Assembly: GCA_963702685.1 (NCBI GenBank)
Contig: CAVPDQ010000022.1
Span: forward strand, 62,001-126,000
Reading direction: 5' to 3'
Origin: AP-15 sp963702685
GTDB lineage: Bacteria; Pseudomonadota; Alphaproteobacteria; ATCC43930; CGMCC-115725
Length of the DNA: 64,000 bases
Shown here: piece by piece, positions 16,593-25,391 of the stretch
Position numbering within the stretch: the first letter of the stretch is position 1
How the letters are laid out: every line of letters starts with the position of its first letter
Notes under the pieces: generated by a model
The model's database searches: none
Told to the model about the DNA's origin: nothing
The model's input: the letters and a program-made list of their open reading frames with translations, nothing else
Translations under genes and position numbers: made by a program

Positions 16593-17957
16593 TTAGGGTC
16601 CGGCTGCCCCGGATTTTTGCCCGACGGCGCAGTGGAACGGCTGGGCGATAAAGAATGTGCCGCCGGCCTCGGCTTCTGCCACGGAGCGCCGCCAGGCTTC
16701 GGTTTCGGCCGCATCGAGCGCCGCCAGGATCTGCTGCTGGTACCGGTCGAGGCGCGGCGAGGGAGCGCGAACCGCGACGAGCTGCGGAAAGCAGTCGAGC
16801 TTTTCGACCCCGAGCATCGCGAGGCGCAGATACAAGCTGGCATCGGCGCAACCCGCCGGGCTCGCGCCGCCGCCGATCATGCCCGGCAGCTCGACCTTGG
16901 CCTTGAGCGCCGGATCGAGCGGCAGGTTGACCCAAGAGCCGCGATCGATCGCACGGACGATGACCCCTACATGGCCGCCGGGCTTGGTGATGCGCACCAG
17001 CTCGGAAAGCATGCGCGCGGCGTCGCCTTCTTCGGCGACGGTGCAGCACAGGACAGCGTCGGCAAAGGCGTCCGGCAACGGCAAGTCTTCGGCGCTGCCG
17101 GAACGCAGCTCGATGCGGTCGGCGAGCCCTTCGCGCGCCGCCAGCGCACGCGCCTCGCGCATCAGATAGGGGTTCTGGTCGATCCCGATCAGCCGGTTGT
17201 GTCCGCCGGTGCGGCGCGCCAGCTCGCGCATGATCACACCGCAGCCGCTCCCGACTTCGAGCACGGTTTGCTCGGGCTCGATCGCCAGCCGGCCGATGAG
17301 GCTGCGCACGATCGCCATATAGCCGGATCGGCCGCGCTCTTCGAGGCTCGCCACGCTGCCGAGATGGGCGCCGCCGAGCGTGATCGTGGTCCAGCGCTCG
17401 GCCAGTGCCGGCAGCAACGGCTCCCATTGCGCCGGCGACAATTCGAGCGGCAGCAGCACCAGAGGCGGTCCGTTCCCCGCAATCCGGAACGAGATTTCGG
17501 CAGCCTCGCCGTCCCCAGCGGCGGACCTTGCCGGGGCCTCGGGCGCGCCGATGCCGGCGAGGAAATCGGTCATCGCGGCAAGAATCTCGTCGCCGCGCTC
17601 CGCGGTGAGGTTCGCCCAGGTCAGTCCCGCATAATTCGCCAGCACCGCCGTGCGAGCCTGCGGCAAATCGGGCAGCACGGCCCGCACCCGGCGGGCGCCC
17701 GAGCCTTGGTCGCCGGTAACGACCAGGAGCCGCCCCGACAACGGCCGCAGCGCCTCGCGATCGAGCGCGGAGGGGCAGAGCACGGTCAACGAGGCGATGC
17801 GCTCCGGATGCAGCGCCGCAAACCCTTGCCAATCGGTGCCGGCGCGGCCGGCAAAATGGGCGCGGCCGATACCGAGATGGTCGAGGAGCGCCTTGATCCG
17901 GGCAGCGACGGACGCCTCCTCGCGGGCAAAAATCGAGGCGATGGCGGATCTCCTCAC
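16593..17957 (-). CDS. Alpha/beta-hydrolase-like domain fused to a SAM methyltransferase
   Basis: A 454-residue two-domain protein. Residues about 1-210 resemble an alpha/beta-hydrolase, but the nucleophile elbow reads AGRAGTDW rather than G-x-S-x-G, so catalysis is doubtful. Residues about 220-454 are a class I methyltransferase with motif I LEVGSGCGVI and the acidic loop IGIDQNP. The next block DAVLCCTVAEEGDAARML matches a motif IV/post-I region. It ends two bases before the selB start and is probably in the same transcript. The start is uncertain: GTG 17957 gives the longest frame but has no good ribosome binding site, while GAGGAG lies just downstream of it. Substrate unknown. Confidence 0.75.
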   Translation of the reverse strand: MRRSAIASIFAREEASVAARIKALLDHLGIGRAHFAGRAGTDWQGFAALHPERIASLTVLCPSALDREALRPLSGRLLVVTGDQGSGARRVRAVLPDLPQARTAVLANYAGLTWANLTAERGDEILAAMTDFLAGIGAPEAPARSAAGDGEAAEISFRIAGNGPPLVLLPLELSPAQWEPLLPALAERWTTITLGGAHLGSVASLEERGRSGYMAIVRSLIGRLAIEPEQTVLEVGSGCGVIMRELARRTGGHNRLIGIDQNPYLMREARALAAREGLADRIELRSGSAEDLPLPDAFADAVLCCTVAEEGDAARMLSELVRITKPGGHVGVIVRAIDRGSWVNLPLDPALKAKVELPGMIGGGASPAGCADASLYLRLAMLGVEKLDCFPQLVAVRAPSPRLDRYQQQILAALDAAETEAWRRSVAEAEAGGTFFIAQPFHCAVGQKSGAAGP

Positions 17958-18071
17958 AGATTGTTGAACAGAAGCCTAGCTCGCGTCGCGCGAACGGGAT
18001 AGGGGAGGCGCAGCTTCACGCCACATCGGCCCCGGCTGTTGCGTGCAACCCGTGAAAGAAGGATCTGGAGA

Positions 18072-18785
18072 ATGGCGATTTCCGAGGTGAAGGCGCTGAC
18101 CTTCGACGTGTTCGGAACGGTGGTGAACTGGCGCGACAGCATCGCCCGCGAAGTCAAGGCGGCGCTCGCTCCCAAGGGATACGACAAGGACTGGCACGAT
18201 TTCGCCGACCGCTGGCGGGCGCGGTATCAGCCGGCGATGGCCAAGGTGCGCAATGGCGAGCGGCCCTGGGCGCGGCTCGACGATCTGCACCGCGAAAACC
18301 TGGTCGAGCTGTTGCCGGAATTCGGGATCAGCGGGCTCAGCGAGGCCGAGATCGACCATCTGAACCGTGCCTGGCACCGCCTCGACGGCTGGCCCGACAC
18401 GGTCGAAGGCCTGACCCGGCTCAAGCGCAAATTCATTCTCGCGACGTGCTCGAACGGCAATGTCGCGCTGATGGTCAACATGGCCAAATACGCCGGGCTG
18501 CCGTGGGATGCGGTCCTCGGCGCCGAGGTGGCGCACGCCTACAAGCCGCAGCCCGAAGCTTATGATCGCACCGCCGCGTTTCTCGACCTGAAGCCTGCGC
18601 AATGCATGATGGTCGCGGCGCACAATGCCGATCTGATGGCGGCGCGCGGGCGCGGCTTTCACACCGCCTTTGTCAGCCGGCCGTTGGAGCAAGGCCCCAA
18701 CAAGACGCGTGACCTGCGCGCCGAGCACGATTTCGACGTGATCGCCGACAGCTTCACCGATCTCGCCGCCAAGCTCGGCTGTTGA
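18072..18785 (+). CDS. Haloacid dehalogenase, type II
   Basis: A 237-residue HAD-superfamily hydrolase of the 2-haloacid dehalogenase (type II) group. The catalytic Asp is in LTFDVFGTVVNW, motif II in ATCSNGN, the Lys in AHAYKPQPEAY, and the acidic end block in VAAHNADLMAARGRGF. Members remove halide from short 2-haloacids such as chloroacetate, though many homologues act on other small substrates. The ATG 18072 is preceded by GGAG at 18066-18069 (short spacing). It diverges from the hydrolase-methyltransferase gene across 114 bases, so both promoters lie there. Confidence 0.88.
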   Translation: MAISEVKALTFDVFGTVVNWRDSIAREVKAALAPKGYDKDWHDFADRWRARYQPAMAKVRNGERPWARLDDLHRENLVELLPEFGISGLSEAEIDHLNRAWHRLDGWPDTVEGLTRLKRKFILATCSNGNVALMVNMAKYAGLPWDAVLGAEVAHAYKPQPEAYDRTAAFLDLKPAQCMMVAAHNADLMAARGRGFHTAFVSRPLEQGPNKTRDLRAEHDFDVIADSFTDLAAKLGC

Positions 18786-18812
18786 CCCAGCGGGGTTGCG
18801 AGCAAGCCGAGC

Positions 18813-19433
18813 TCAGCCAAACGGCAGGTGGACGACGAGGAAGTAGCCGTTGATCATCAGCACCGTCGCGACCACCGCGAGCGCGCCGCTCAACCGCAGC
18901 AGCGCTCGCGAGACGGCGACGATGCTGACCGAGCCGAGCACGATCGCAATCTGAAACAGCGCTTCGGCGAAATCGAAATTGGGGTCGCGCTCGGCGGCGC
19001 GGTCGCGTTTCTCCTCCCATTGCCGAGCTTTGGCGAGCAGCTCCTTTTTGCCCTGGCCCTTTTCCGGGTCGCTCTCGTAATGCCGCGCCTCGCCGCGCCA
19101 GCTTTTGATCGTCTCGACAAATTTCGTCCGGGCCGCTTCCGGCATTCCCGGCTGGGCGGCGAGCTGCAATTCGAGCTGGTCGGCGGCATGATCGAGCGCC
19201 ACCTGACGCAGATATTTCGACTGGTAGTAGCTGTAGGTGTCGGAGGCTTGGATATTGGCGTTCAGCATGACCTTGGTGGCGTTGGCGCCGCCGAGCGTGG
19301 TGATCGCCAAGAGCATCGCGATGACGCCGAGATAGATGCCGGCAAACCGGCGCAGCGCGGTATCGGTGCGGCTGCGATGCTCTTCGGCCTCCTCGCCACC
19401 GTGGATCGTCTCGGCGATTTCTGTCGATTCCAC
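18813..19433 (-). CDS. DUF4337-like membrane protein
   Basis: A 206-residue protein with one membrane segment near residues 32-50 (LGVIAMLLAITTLG), a long charged helical middle and two further hydrophobic stretches at the end (IAIVLGSVSIVAVSRALL and the last 25 residues). This layout is that of the DUF4337 family; function unknown. GTG 19433 is chosen because CAGGAGAG lies 4-5 bases upstream. It is the last gene of the hom-glpX-recJ run, 17 bases after recJ, and likely co-transcribed with it. Confidence 0.75.
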   Translation of the reverse strand: MESTEIAETIHGGEEAEEHRSRTDTALRRFAGIYLGVIAMLLAITTLGGANATKVMLNANIQASDTYSYYQSKYLRQVALDHAADQLELQLAAQPGMPEAARTKFVETIKSWRGEARHYESDPEKGQGKKELLAKARQWEEKRDRAAERDPNFDFAEALFQIAIVLGSVSIVAVSRALLRLSGALAVVATVLMINGYFLVVHLPFG

Positions 19434-19450
19434 CGGTCTCTCCTGCGGGA

Positions 19451-21229
19451 TCAGCCTTGCGCCACGGCTGCGTCGTCGACAGTGAGCTCGATTGCGTCGC
19501 CGCCACGCCATACATCGCGCCGCAAATGGCCGGCGACATGGATCGCGGCACCCCGCGTCTCGGCGAGAAAACGGCCGAGCGGCGTCCCGGCGGCGCGAAA
19601 GGCGATGCCCCGCAGCCGCGCGCCGTCGAGCGGGTCGCTCAAAGCGCAGCACAGATGTCCGCTTCCGACCGGCCCGGCGTGAACCACACGGACGCCGGGA
19701 AAGACAAAGCGCGGCTCGGGGTTGGCGGCACCGAACGGCGCCAGCCGGTCGAGCTCGTCGATCAGCCCCGATTGCGCCGCGGCGACGGCGAGCGCGCCAT
19801 CGATGAAGAGCTCGGGCACGAGCTCGCCGCCGTCGATCCCGTCGCCCAAGCGCTCGGCCAGAAACTCGCGCAAGGCTTCGACCTTTTCCGCCGCCACGGT
19901 GAACCCCGCAGCCATCGCATGGCCGCCGCCATTGATCAAGAGCCCTGCCTGGGACGCCGCGGTGATCGCCGGGCCGATCGCCAACCCGGCGACCGACCGG
20001 GCCGAGCCGCGGCCGGTCCCGTCGGCGAGCGCGACGACGCAGGCCGGCCGCTGATAGCGCTCCTTGAGGCGTGCGGCGACGATCCCGATCACGCCAGGAT
20101 GCCAGCCGGGAGCGGCAGCAAAAACGAGCGCCGGCGATTGCGGTGTCGATTCGACTGCGGCGATGGCCTCGTCGAGAACGCGCGCTTCGATCTCGCGGCG
20201 CTCGCGGTTGTAGTCGTCGAGGCGACGGGCCAGCTCGGCCGCCAGCACCGGATCGTCGGTCGCCAACAGCCGCGCGCCTAGATCGGCCGCGCCGACCCGG
20301 CCGCCGGCATTGACCCGCGGACCCAAGGCGAAGCCCAGATGCCAGGCGTCGAGCGGGCGCGCGATGCCGGCCACCGCCGACAAAGCGGCAATCCCCGGAT
20401 TGGCGCCGCGGCGCGCGACTTTGATGCCCTGCGCCACCAGGGCGCGATTGAGCCCGGTCAGCGGAACGACGTCGCAGACGGTGCCCAAAGCGACAAGATC
20501 GAGCCAGCCGAGCAGGTTGGGCTCGGCGCGGCCGTCGCCATACCAGCCGCCCTCGCGCAGGGCGCGGTTCATCGCGATAACCAGCAAAAAGACGACACCC
20601 ACCGCGGCGAGGCACCGATGCGGGCTGTCCTCGTCGAGCCGGTTCGGGTTGACCACCGCCAACGCGCGCGGCAATCGCGGCTCGGCAACATGGTGGTCGA
20701 TGACGATGACCTCGATCCCGCGCTCGGCGGCCTCGGCGAGCGGAAGGTGCGCCGTGGTGCCGCAATCGACGGTGACGACGACGCCGGCGCCGTCCGCCTG
20801 CAAGCGGGCCAGCGCCGCGGCGTTCGGGCCATAGCCCTCGCGCAGCCGGTCGGGCACATAGAGCCGGGTCTCGGCGCCAACCTCGGCGAAGAACCGCAGC
20901 AAGAGAGCGGCCGAGGTCGCGCCGTCGACATCGTAATCGCCGAAAACGGCGATCGTCTCGCCGCCACGGACGGCACGGACCAGCCGCGCGCACGCCACGT
21001 CCATGCCCCGCAGGTGCAAGGGGTCCGGCAGCTGGTGGCGCAGCCGGGGCGCCAAGAACTCGGGCGCATGGTCGAGAACGACGCCGCGATGGGCAAGCAG
21101 CCGGCCGACGATTTCGGGCAGCGCCAGCCGCTCGGCAATCGCCAGCCCCTCGCGGTTGCCGTCGGGCGGAAATCGCCAGCTCCGACCGCAAACCGACCGC
21201 TCGACCCCAAGGACTGTGCCGGCGTCCAT
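19451..21229 (-). CDS. recJ: Single-stranded-DNA-specific exonuclease RecJ
   Basis: RecJ degrades single-stranded DNA 5' to 3' in RecF-pathway recombination and repair. The 592-residue length is normal. The DHH phosphoesterase motifs are present: AVFGDYDVDGATSA, TVDCGTTAH, VIDHHV, and in the DHHA1 part PGWHPGVIGIVA and the glycine motif NGGGHAMAAGF. The start chosen is ATG 21229 (MDAGTVLGVERS), since the longer open frame to 21433 overlaps glpX and is not RecJ-like. It lies between glpX and the DUF4337 gene. Confidence 0.96.
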   Translation of the reverse strand: MDAGTVLGVERSVCGRSWRFPPDGNREGLAIAERLALPEIVGRLLAHRGVVLDHAPEFLAPRLRHQLPDPLHLRGMDVACARLVRAVRGGETIAVFGDYDVDGATSAALLLRFFAEVGAETRLYVPDRLREGYGPNAAALARLQADGAGVVVTVDCGTTAHLPLAEAAERGIEVIVIDHHVAEPRLPRALAVVNPNRLDEDSPHRCLAAVGVVFLLVIAMNRALREGGWYGDGRAEPNLLGWLDLVALGTVCDVVPLTGLNRALVAQGIKVARRGANPGIAALSAVAGIARPLDAWHLGFALGPRVNAGGRVGAADLGARLLATDDPVLAAELARRLDDYNRERREIEARVLDEAIAAVESTPQSPALVFAAAPGWHPGVIGIVAARLKERYQRPACVVALADGTGRGSARSVAGLAIGPAITAASQAGLLINGGGHAMAAGFTVAAEKVEALREFLAERLGDGIDGGELVPELFIDGALAVAAAQSGLIDELDRLAPFGAANPEPRFVFPGVRVVHAGPVGSGHLCCALSDPLDGARLRGIAFRAAGTPLGRFLAETRGAAIHVAGHLRRDVWRGGDAIELTVDDAAVAQG

Positions 21230-21374
21230 TTTGTGCCCGCTCGGTTGTGGTGCGGGCCCGATCGTCGCCGCGGCTGCGGCGAGGGTCCAGCGCCTCTCGC
21301 CCAAGCGCTTGCGGATCATGGCTTTGCCGCCGGCGGTCGGGTCTCGGCGCGTGGTCGCCGCCGGAGAATCGAGC

Positions 21375-22364
21375 TTACCGGGCGAACGGCGCGAAGCTTT
21401 GCTTGCGGGTGAAATCGTGCCGCGCTTCGACATAGCGCACGGTTCCGGTCTTCGACCGCATCACCACCGAATGCGTTGCCGCACCACCTGGAAAGCGGCG
21501 CACGCCGCGCAGCATCGTGCCGTTGGTGACACCGGTTGCGGCGAACATCACATCGCCCGCGGCGAGGTCGAGGAGCTTGTACTTGCGGTCGAGGTCGATG
21601 ATGCCGATGTGGCGCGCCCGACCGCGCTCATCATCGTTGCGGAACAAGAGCCGCCCCTGCATCTGCCCGCCGATGCAGCGCAGCGCCGCCGCCGCCAGGA
21701 CGCCTTCGGGCGCGCCGCCCGAGCCGACATACATGTCGATCCCGGTTTCGGGCTCCGAGGTGGCGATGACGCCGCTGACGTCGCCGTCCGAAATCAGCGT
21801 GATCCGGGCGCCGGCGGCGCGGACCTTGGCGATCAGCTCGGCATGGCGCGGCCGGTCGAGGATGCAGACGACGAGGTCGGACACCTCGGCCCTTTTCGCC
21901 CGCGCCAGGTTTTTCAGGTTGGTCGCCGGCTCTTCGTCGAGATCGACCAGATCGTCGGGGAGCCCGCCGCCGACCGCGATCTTGTCCATGTAGACGTCGG
22001 GCGCGTTCAGAAACCCGCCGGCGTCGGCCATCGCGATGACGGCGAGCGCGTTGGCGCCGCCTTTTGCGGTGATCGTCGTCCCTTCCAGCGGATCGAGCGC
22101 GATGTCGATCGGCGGCCCGTTGCCGTTGCCGACCTTTTCGCCGATGAACAACATCGGCGCCTCGTCGCGCTCGCCTTCGCCGATCACCACGGTGCCGGCG
22201 ATGGCCAGGCTGTTGAGCGCCTCGCGCATCGCATCGACCGCGGCCTGGTCGGCCGCCTTCTCGTCGCCGCGCCCCATCAGCCGCGAGGCCGACAGCGCCG
22301 CCGCCTCGGTCACCCGCACCGCTTCGAGCGCCAGATTGCGGTCCATCCTCGATGTCTCGGGCAC
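21375..22364 (-). CDS. glpX: Fructose-1,6-bisphosphatase, class II
   Basis: A class II fructose-1,6-bisphosphatase (GlpX) of gluconeogenesis, 329 residues. Family markers include DRNLALEAVRVTEAAA at the start, IGEGERDEAPML and DPLEGTT (metal and phosphate binding), then GSGGAPEGVLAAAALRC. GTG 22364 has AGGAGGA a few bases upstream; an in-frame ATG six codons later is an alternative. The order hom-glpX-recJ is conserved in several alphaproteobacteria, but here two methyltransferase genes separate hom from glpX. Confidence 0.95.
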   Translation of the reverse strand: MPETSRMDRNLALEAVRVTEAAALSASRLMGRGDEKAADQAAVDAMREALNSLAIAGTVVIGEGERDEAPMLFIGEKVGNGNGPPIDIALDPLEGTTITAKGGANALAVIAMADAGGFLNAPDVYMDKIAVGGGLPDDLVDLDEEPATNLKNLARAKRAEVSDLVVCILDRPRHAELIAKVRAAGARITLISDGDVSGVIATSEPETGIDMYVGSGGAPEGVLAAAALRCIGGQMQGRLLFRNDDERGRARHIGIIDLDRKYKLLDLAAGDVMFAATGVTNGTMLRGVRRFPGGAATHSVVMRSKTGTVRYVEARHDFTRKQSFAPFAR

Positions 22365-22427
22365 GGCTTTCCTCCTGTTTTTAACGAGCGGCGAGGCGCG
22401 CGACCCTAAGCGCCGTCCCCTTCCGCG

Positions 22428-23024
22428 TCAATCCGACGCGGGTTTCGAAAAGGCGAGACGGGTCCATTCGACCCCGGCGTTTTGCGGCTGGACGGAGGCG
22501 GTGCGCAGCTCGAGCTCGAGCCGAAGGCCGGCATTTTGCGCTAGCCCGATCGTCTCGGCGGCGGAAACCTCGAACATGCGCCGGCCAGGGGGAACCGGCC
22601 CGTGCCGCAACGACATGACCATCGCGCCGGCCGGGCCCAGGAAAGAAGCCACCCCCGGCATCGCCCGACGGCGCTCTCCCGCATCGAGATGCATCCACAC
22701 CGCGGTCAGCATGACCAGATCGAACCGCTCCTCGCGCCCGCGCAGCACCGCCAGCTCGGGCAGGCTGTCGTCGAGCCATTCGATCAGTGGCGAGGGATGC
22801 AACGCCATCGCGCGAGCGCGCAATTCGCCGGTCGGCTCAACCGCGACGACGCGATGGCCGAGCGCGGCAAATGCCGCCGCATCGCGGCCGGTGCCGGCGC
22901 CGATGTCGAGGACGCGGCCGGCGGAGCGGGGAAAGAGGTGAAGCACCGTGCGGTGCACGTCGGCGAACGCGATGCTCTCGTATCGCTCGATGAGCGCCTC
23001 GGCTTCTTGGACATATCCCGCCAT
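22428..23024 (-). CDS. Class I SAM-dependent methyltransferase
   Basis: A 198-residue methyltransferase. Motif I is VLDIGAGTGRDAAAFA at about residues 39-54, followed by the acidic loop VVAVEPTGE. The FDLVMLTAVWMHL block is motif IV. It has no extra domains. ATG 23024 starts right after the next methyltransferase's stop (17 bases away). The substrate cannot be told. Together with the neighbouring gene it is inserted in the hom-glpX run. Confidence 0.82.
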   Translation of the reverse strand: MAGYVQEAEALIERYESIAFADVHRTVLHLFPRSAGRVLDIGAGTGRDAAAFAALGHRVVAVEPTGELRARAMALHPSPLIEWLDDSLPELAVLRGREERFDLVMLTAVWMHLDAGERRRAMPGVASFLGPAGAMVMSLRHGPVPPGRRMFEVSAAETIGLAQNAGLRLELELRTASVQPQNAGVEWTRLAFSKPASD

Positions 23025-23041
23025 GCCCGGGGCTCGCGGCC

Positions 23042-23914
23042 TCACGGCGCGAGCGCCGGCTTTGGTGGCGGCGGGGCCGCCGAAGAGCCGCCGAACCGCT
23101 TGCGCAGGCTGCGCCGCCAGCGTGCCAGATGACGGTGGCGGTGATTCCAGGCAAAACCGCGCATCAGCCCGGCCATATCGGCAGGCACGACGAAGGGAGC
23201 GATATCGTCGAGCGCGGCCGGCCGATGCGCCGGGTCGTAGACGAGCGCCATCCCGGAGGTCGTCCCGAGCAGCAATTCCCAGGCGAGTCCGGTCTGCGCC
23301 GCGATCCGTTCGATGCCGGAGTGCAGGCCGAAATTCTCGACGTCGTGAAACAGATAGAGGCAGTCCGGCGCTGCGTCGGGCCGGATCGCGGCAAAATCGA
23401 GCCCGACCTGCTCGACCGAATGATATCCGTCGATAAAGGCGAGCTCGACCGGGGCGATCCGATGAGCATGCAGCGCCGCCGGCACGTCGTCCGGCGAGCG
23501 GCCGGAGATCGCCAGCACCGGCAGATCGTGCTCGTGCGCAAGCGCGTTGGTCAGCTCGATCCCCCACGCCGCGTTATGGTCGGACCCGGCATCGATCGCC
23601 AGCACGCGCCCTTGCGGGTTGAGCAATCCGAGCGCCAGGCTGCTCCAGCCGAGCGCGTTGCCGATCACGAACATGCGCCGCGGCCGAAACCGCGCAAACA
23701 GGCATTCGAGAAAGTAGATTTCTTGCAAACCTATCCCGAGGCCGTTGGTCAGACTTTCACCATGCTTGACGAACCATGTGAAAGGGGCCATCGGGAAATT
23801 GTCGAAATGGCTCGGGTTGAGGCCGGTCACGATGTCGATGCCGCAGCCCCGATAAAGGGCGGTCAGGCGCGGCAAAATCGGCCCCGGCGCTCTCGCCTCG
23901 CTGCCTTCGGGCAA
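23042..23914 (-). CDS. Class I SAM-dependent methyltransferase, Methyltransf_24-like
   Basis: A 290-residue protein. The SAM-fold core is seen in RRMFVIGNALGWSSLALG (motif I variant), AIDAGSDHNAAWG and LAFIDGYHSVEQV, the Asp/His motif of the Methyltransf_24 group that often acts on sugars or polyketides. The C-terminus ends in a basic then proline-rich tail. The start TTG 23914 lies one base after hom's stop, so translation may be coupled to hom. The substrate is unknown. Confidence 0.75.
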   Translation of the reverse strand: MPEGSEARAPGPILPRLTALYRGCGIDIVTGLNPSHFDNFPMAPFTWFVKHGESLTNGLGIGLQEIYFLECLFARFRPRRMFVIGNALGWSSLALGLLNPQGRVLAIDAGSDHNAAWGIELTNALAHEHDLPVLAISGRSPDDVPAALHAHRIAPVELAFIDGYHSVEQVGLDFAAIRPDAAPDCLYLFHDVENFGLHSGIERIAAQTGLAWELLLGTTSGMALVYDPAHRPAALDDIAPFVVPADMAGLMRGFAWNHRHRHLARWRRSLRKRFGGSSAAPPPPKPALAP

Positions 23915-23915
23915 G

Positions 23916-25208
23916 TCAAAAATCCTCGATGCGGATCAGGCGGGGGGGTTCGAGCACGGTGTCGAGCATTTCGATTTTGTGCAAGGCACGGCGCATCGCC
24001 GCCTCGATCGTGACGTGCGTCGTCAGCACCACCGGCACCGCCTCGCCGGGCGCGCGGGCGCGCTGGATCATCAATTCCATCGACACCTGCTGGTCGCGCA
24101 AGGCGGCGGCGACATCGGCGATGACACCGGGCTGATCGACCACCATCAGCCGGATGTAGTAGGCGCCCTGGTGGCGCTCGATCGGCACGCCGGGGATCGG
24201 CGAGAGGTCCCGTATCGGCACGCCAAAGGCGGCGACGTGGCGGCCGGCCGCGATATCAACGAGATCGGCGACCACCGCCGAGGCGGTCGGCAACGCGCCG
24301 GCGCCGCGCCCGTGCAGCAGCACGCGGCCGACAAAGTCGCCTTCGGCGACGACCGCGTTGTAGACGCCCTCGACCGCGGCGATCGGGCTCGCCTGCGGCA
24401 CCATGCACGGGTGGACGCGCTGCTCGAGCCCATCCTCGGTCAGGCGCGCGATGCCTAAGAGCTTGATGCGATAGCCCAGCTCCTCGGCGAACTCGATGTC
24501 GAGCCGGGAGACGTGGCGGATCCCCTCGGCATAAACGCCGGCGAGATCGACCGGCCGGCCGAACCCGACGCTCGCCAGGATGGCGAGCTTGTGCGCGGCG
24601 TCGATCCCGTCGATGTCAAAGCTCGGATCGGCCTCGGCGTAGCCGAGCTTTTGCGCTTCGGCCAGCACCTCGGCGAATTCGCGGCCGCTTTCGCGCATCG
24701 TCGTCAGGATATAGTTCGAGGTGCCGTTCAGGATGCCGTAGAGACGTTCGAGCCGGTTGCCGACGAGCCCCTCGCGCAACGCCTTGACCACCGGGATGCC
24801 GCCGGCGACCGCGGCTTCGAAGGAGAGGGTCACGCCCTTTTCCTCGGCCCGCGCGGCGAGCCTCGTGCCATCATGCGCCATCAGCGCCTTGTTGGCGGTG
24901 ACGACGTGCTTGCCGTGGTCGAGCGCGGTCTCGACCACTTGCCGGGCGATGCCTTCGGCGCCGCCGATCAGCTCGACCACGACATCGATCTCGGGGTCGG
25001 CGGCCATCGCCGCGGCGTCTTCGTACCAGCGCGCCGCGGACAACTCGACACCACGGTCGCGTTGCCGGTCGCGCGCCGACACCGCGGTGACGAGGAGTCG
25101 CCGCCCGGCCCGCCGCGCCAGCAGCTCGGTCTGGCGCTGCAACAGCTGCAAGGTGCCGGCGCCGACCGTGCCGAGGCCGGCGACCGCGATCTTCAACGGC
25201 GAGTCCAC
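23916..25208 (-). CDS. hom: Homoserine dehydrogenase
   Basis: Reduces aspartate semialdehyde to homoserine for threonine, methionine and isoleucine synthesis. The 430 residues carry the NAD(P) loop VAGLGTVGAGTL at the start, NKALMAHDG, the substrate block GILNGTSNYILT and EAQKLGYAEADPSFD. A C-terminal ACT domain (YYIRLMVVDQPGVIADVA) is the site of threonine feedback. GTG 25208 start. First gene of the run that leads into glpX and recJ. Confidence 0.97.
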   Translation of the reverse strand: MDSPLKIAVAGLGTVGAGTLQLLQRQTELLARRAGRRLLVTAVSARDRQRDRGVELSAARWYEDAAAMAADPEIDVVVELIGGAEGIARQVVETALDHGKHVVTANKALMAHDGTRLAARAEEKGVTLSFEAAVAGGIPVVKALREGLVGNRLERLYGILNGTSNYILTTMRESGREFAEVLAEAQKLGYAEADPSFDIDGIDAAHKLAILASVGFGRPVDLAGVYAEGIRHVSRLDIEFAEELGYRIKLLGIARLTEDGLEQRVHPCMVPQASPIAAVEGVYNAVVAEGDFVGRVLLHGRGAGALPTASAVVADLVDIAAGRHVAAFGVPIRDLSPIPGVPIERHQGAYYIRLMVVDQPGVIADVAAALRDQQVSMELMIQRARAPGEAVPVVLTTHVTIEAAMRRALHKIEMLDTVLEPPRLIRIEDF

Positions 25209-25391
25209 GACAGGCGATCCGATCCGGCTGTTTTCACAGCGCCGCTTTTAGCCTCGGCGCGGCAAAGTTGCGACGGTTTTGCAGATCGAAGCGAGATCAG
25301 GTTCCGCTTGCGCGGGCACGACGCGCGTCTCCGACGCCCACGAATCAAGCCCACAAATCAAGGTGTCCGCAAACCGCGATCGCACAGCCGG

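Noticed and set aside
14665..17832. A single 1055-codon frame that seems to join the region upstream with selB
   Set aside because: Only the part from 16590 is SelB-like; the upstream part is an out-of-frame shadow of the methyltransferase fusion.
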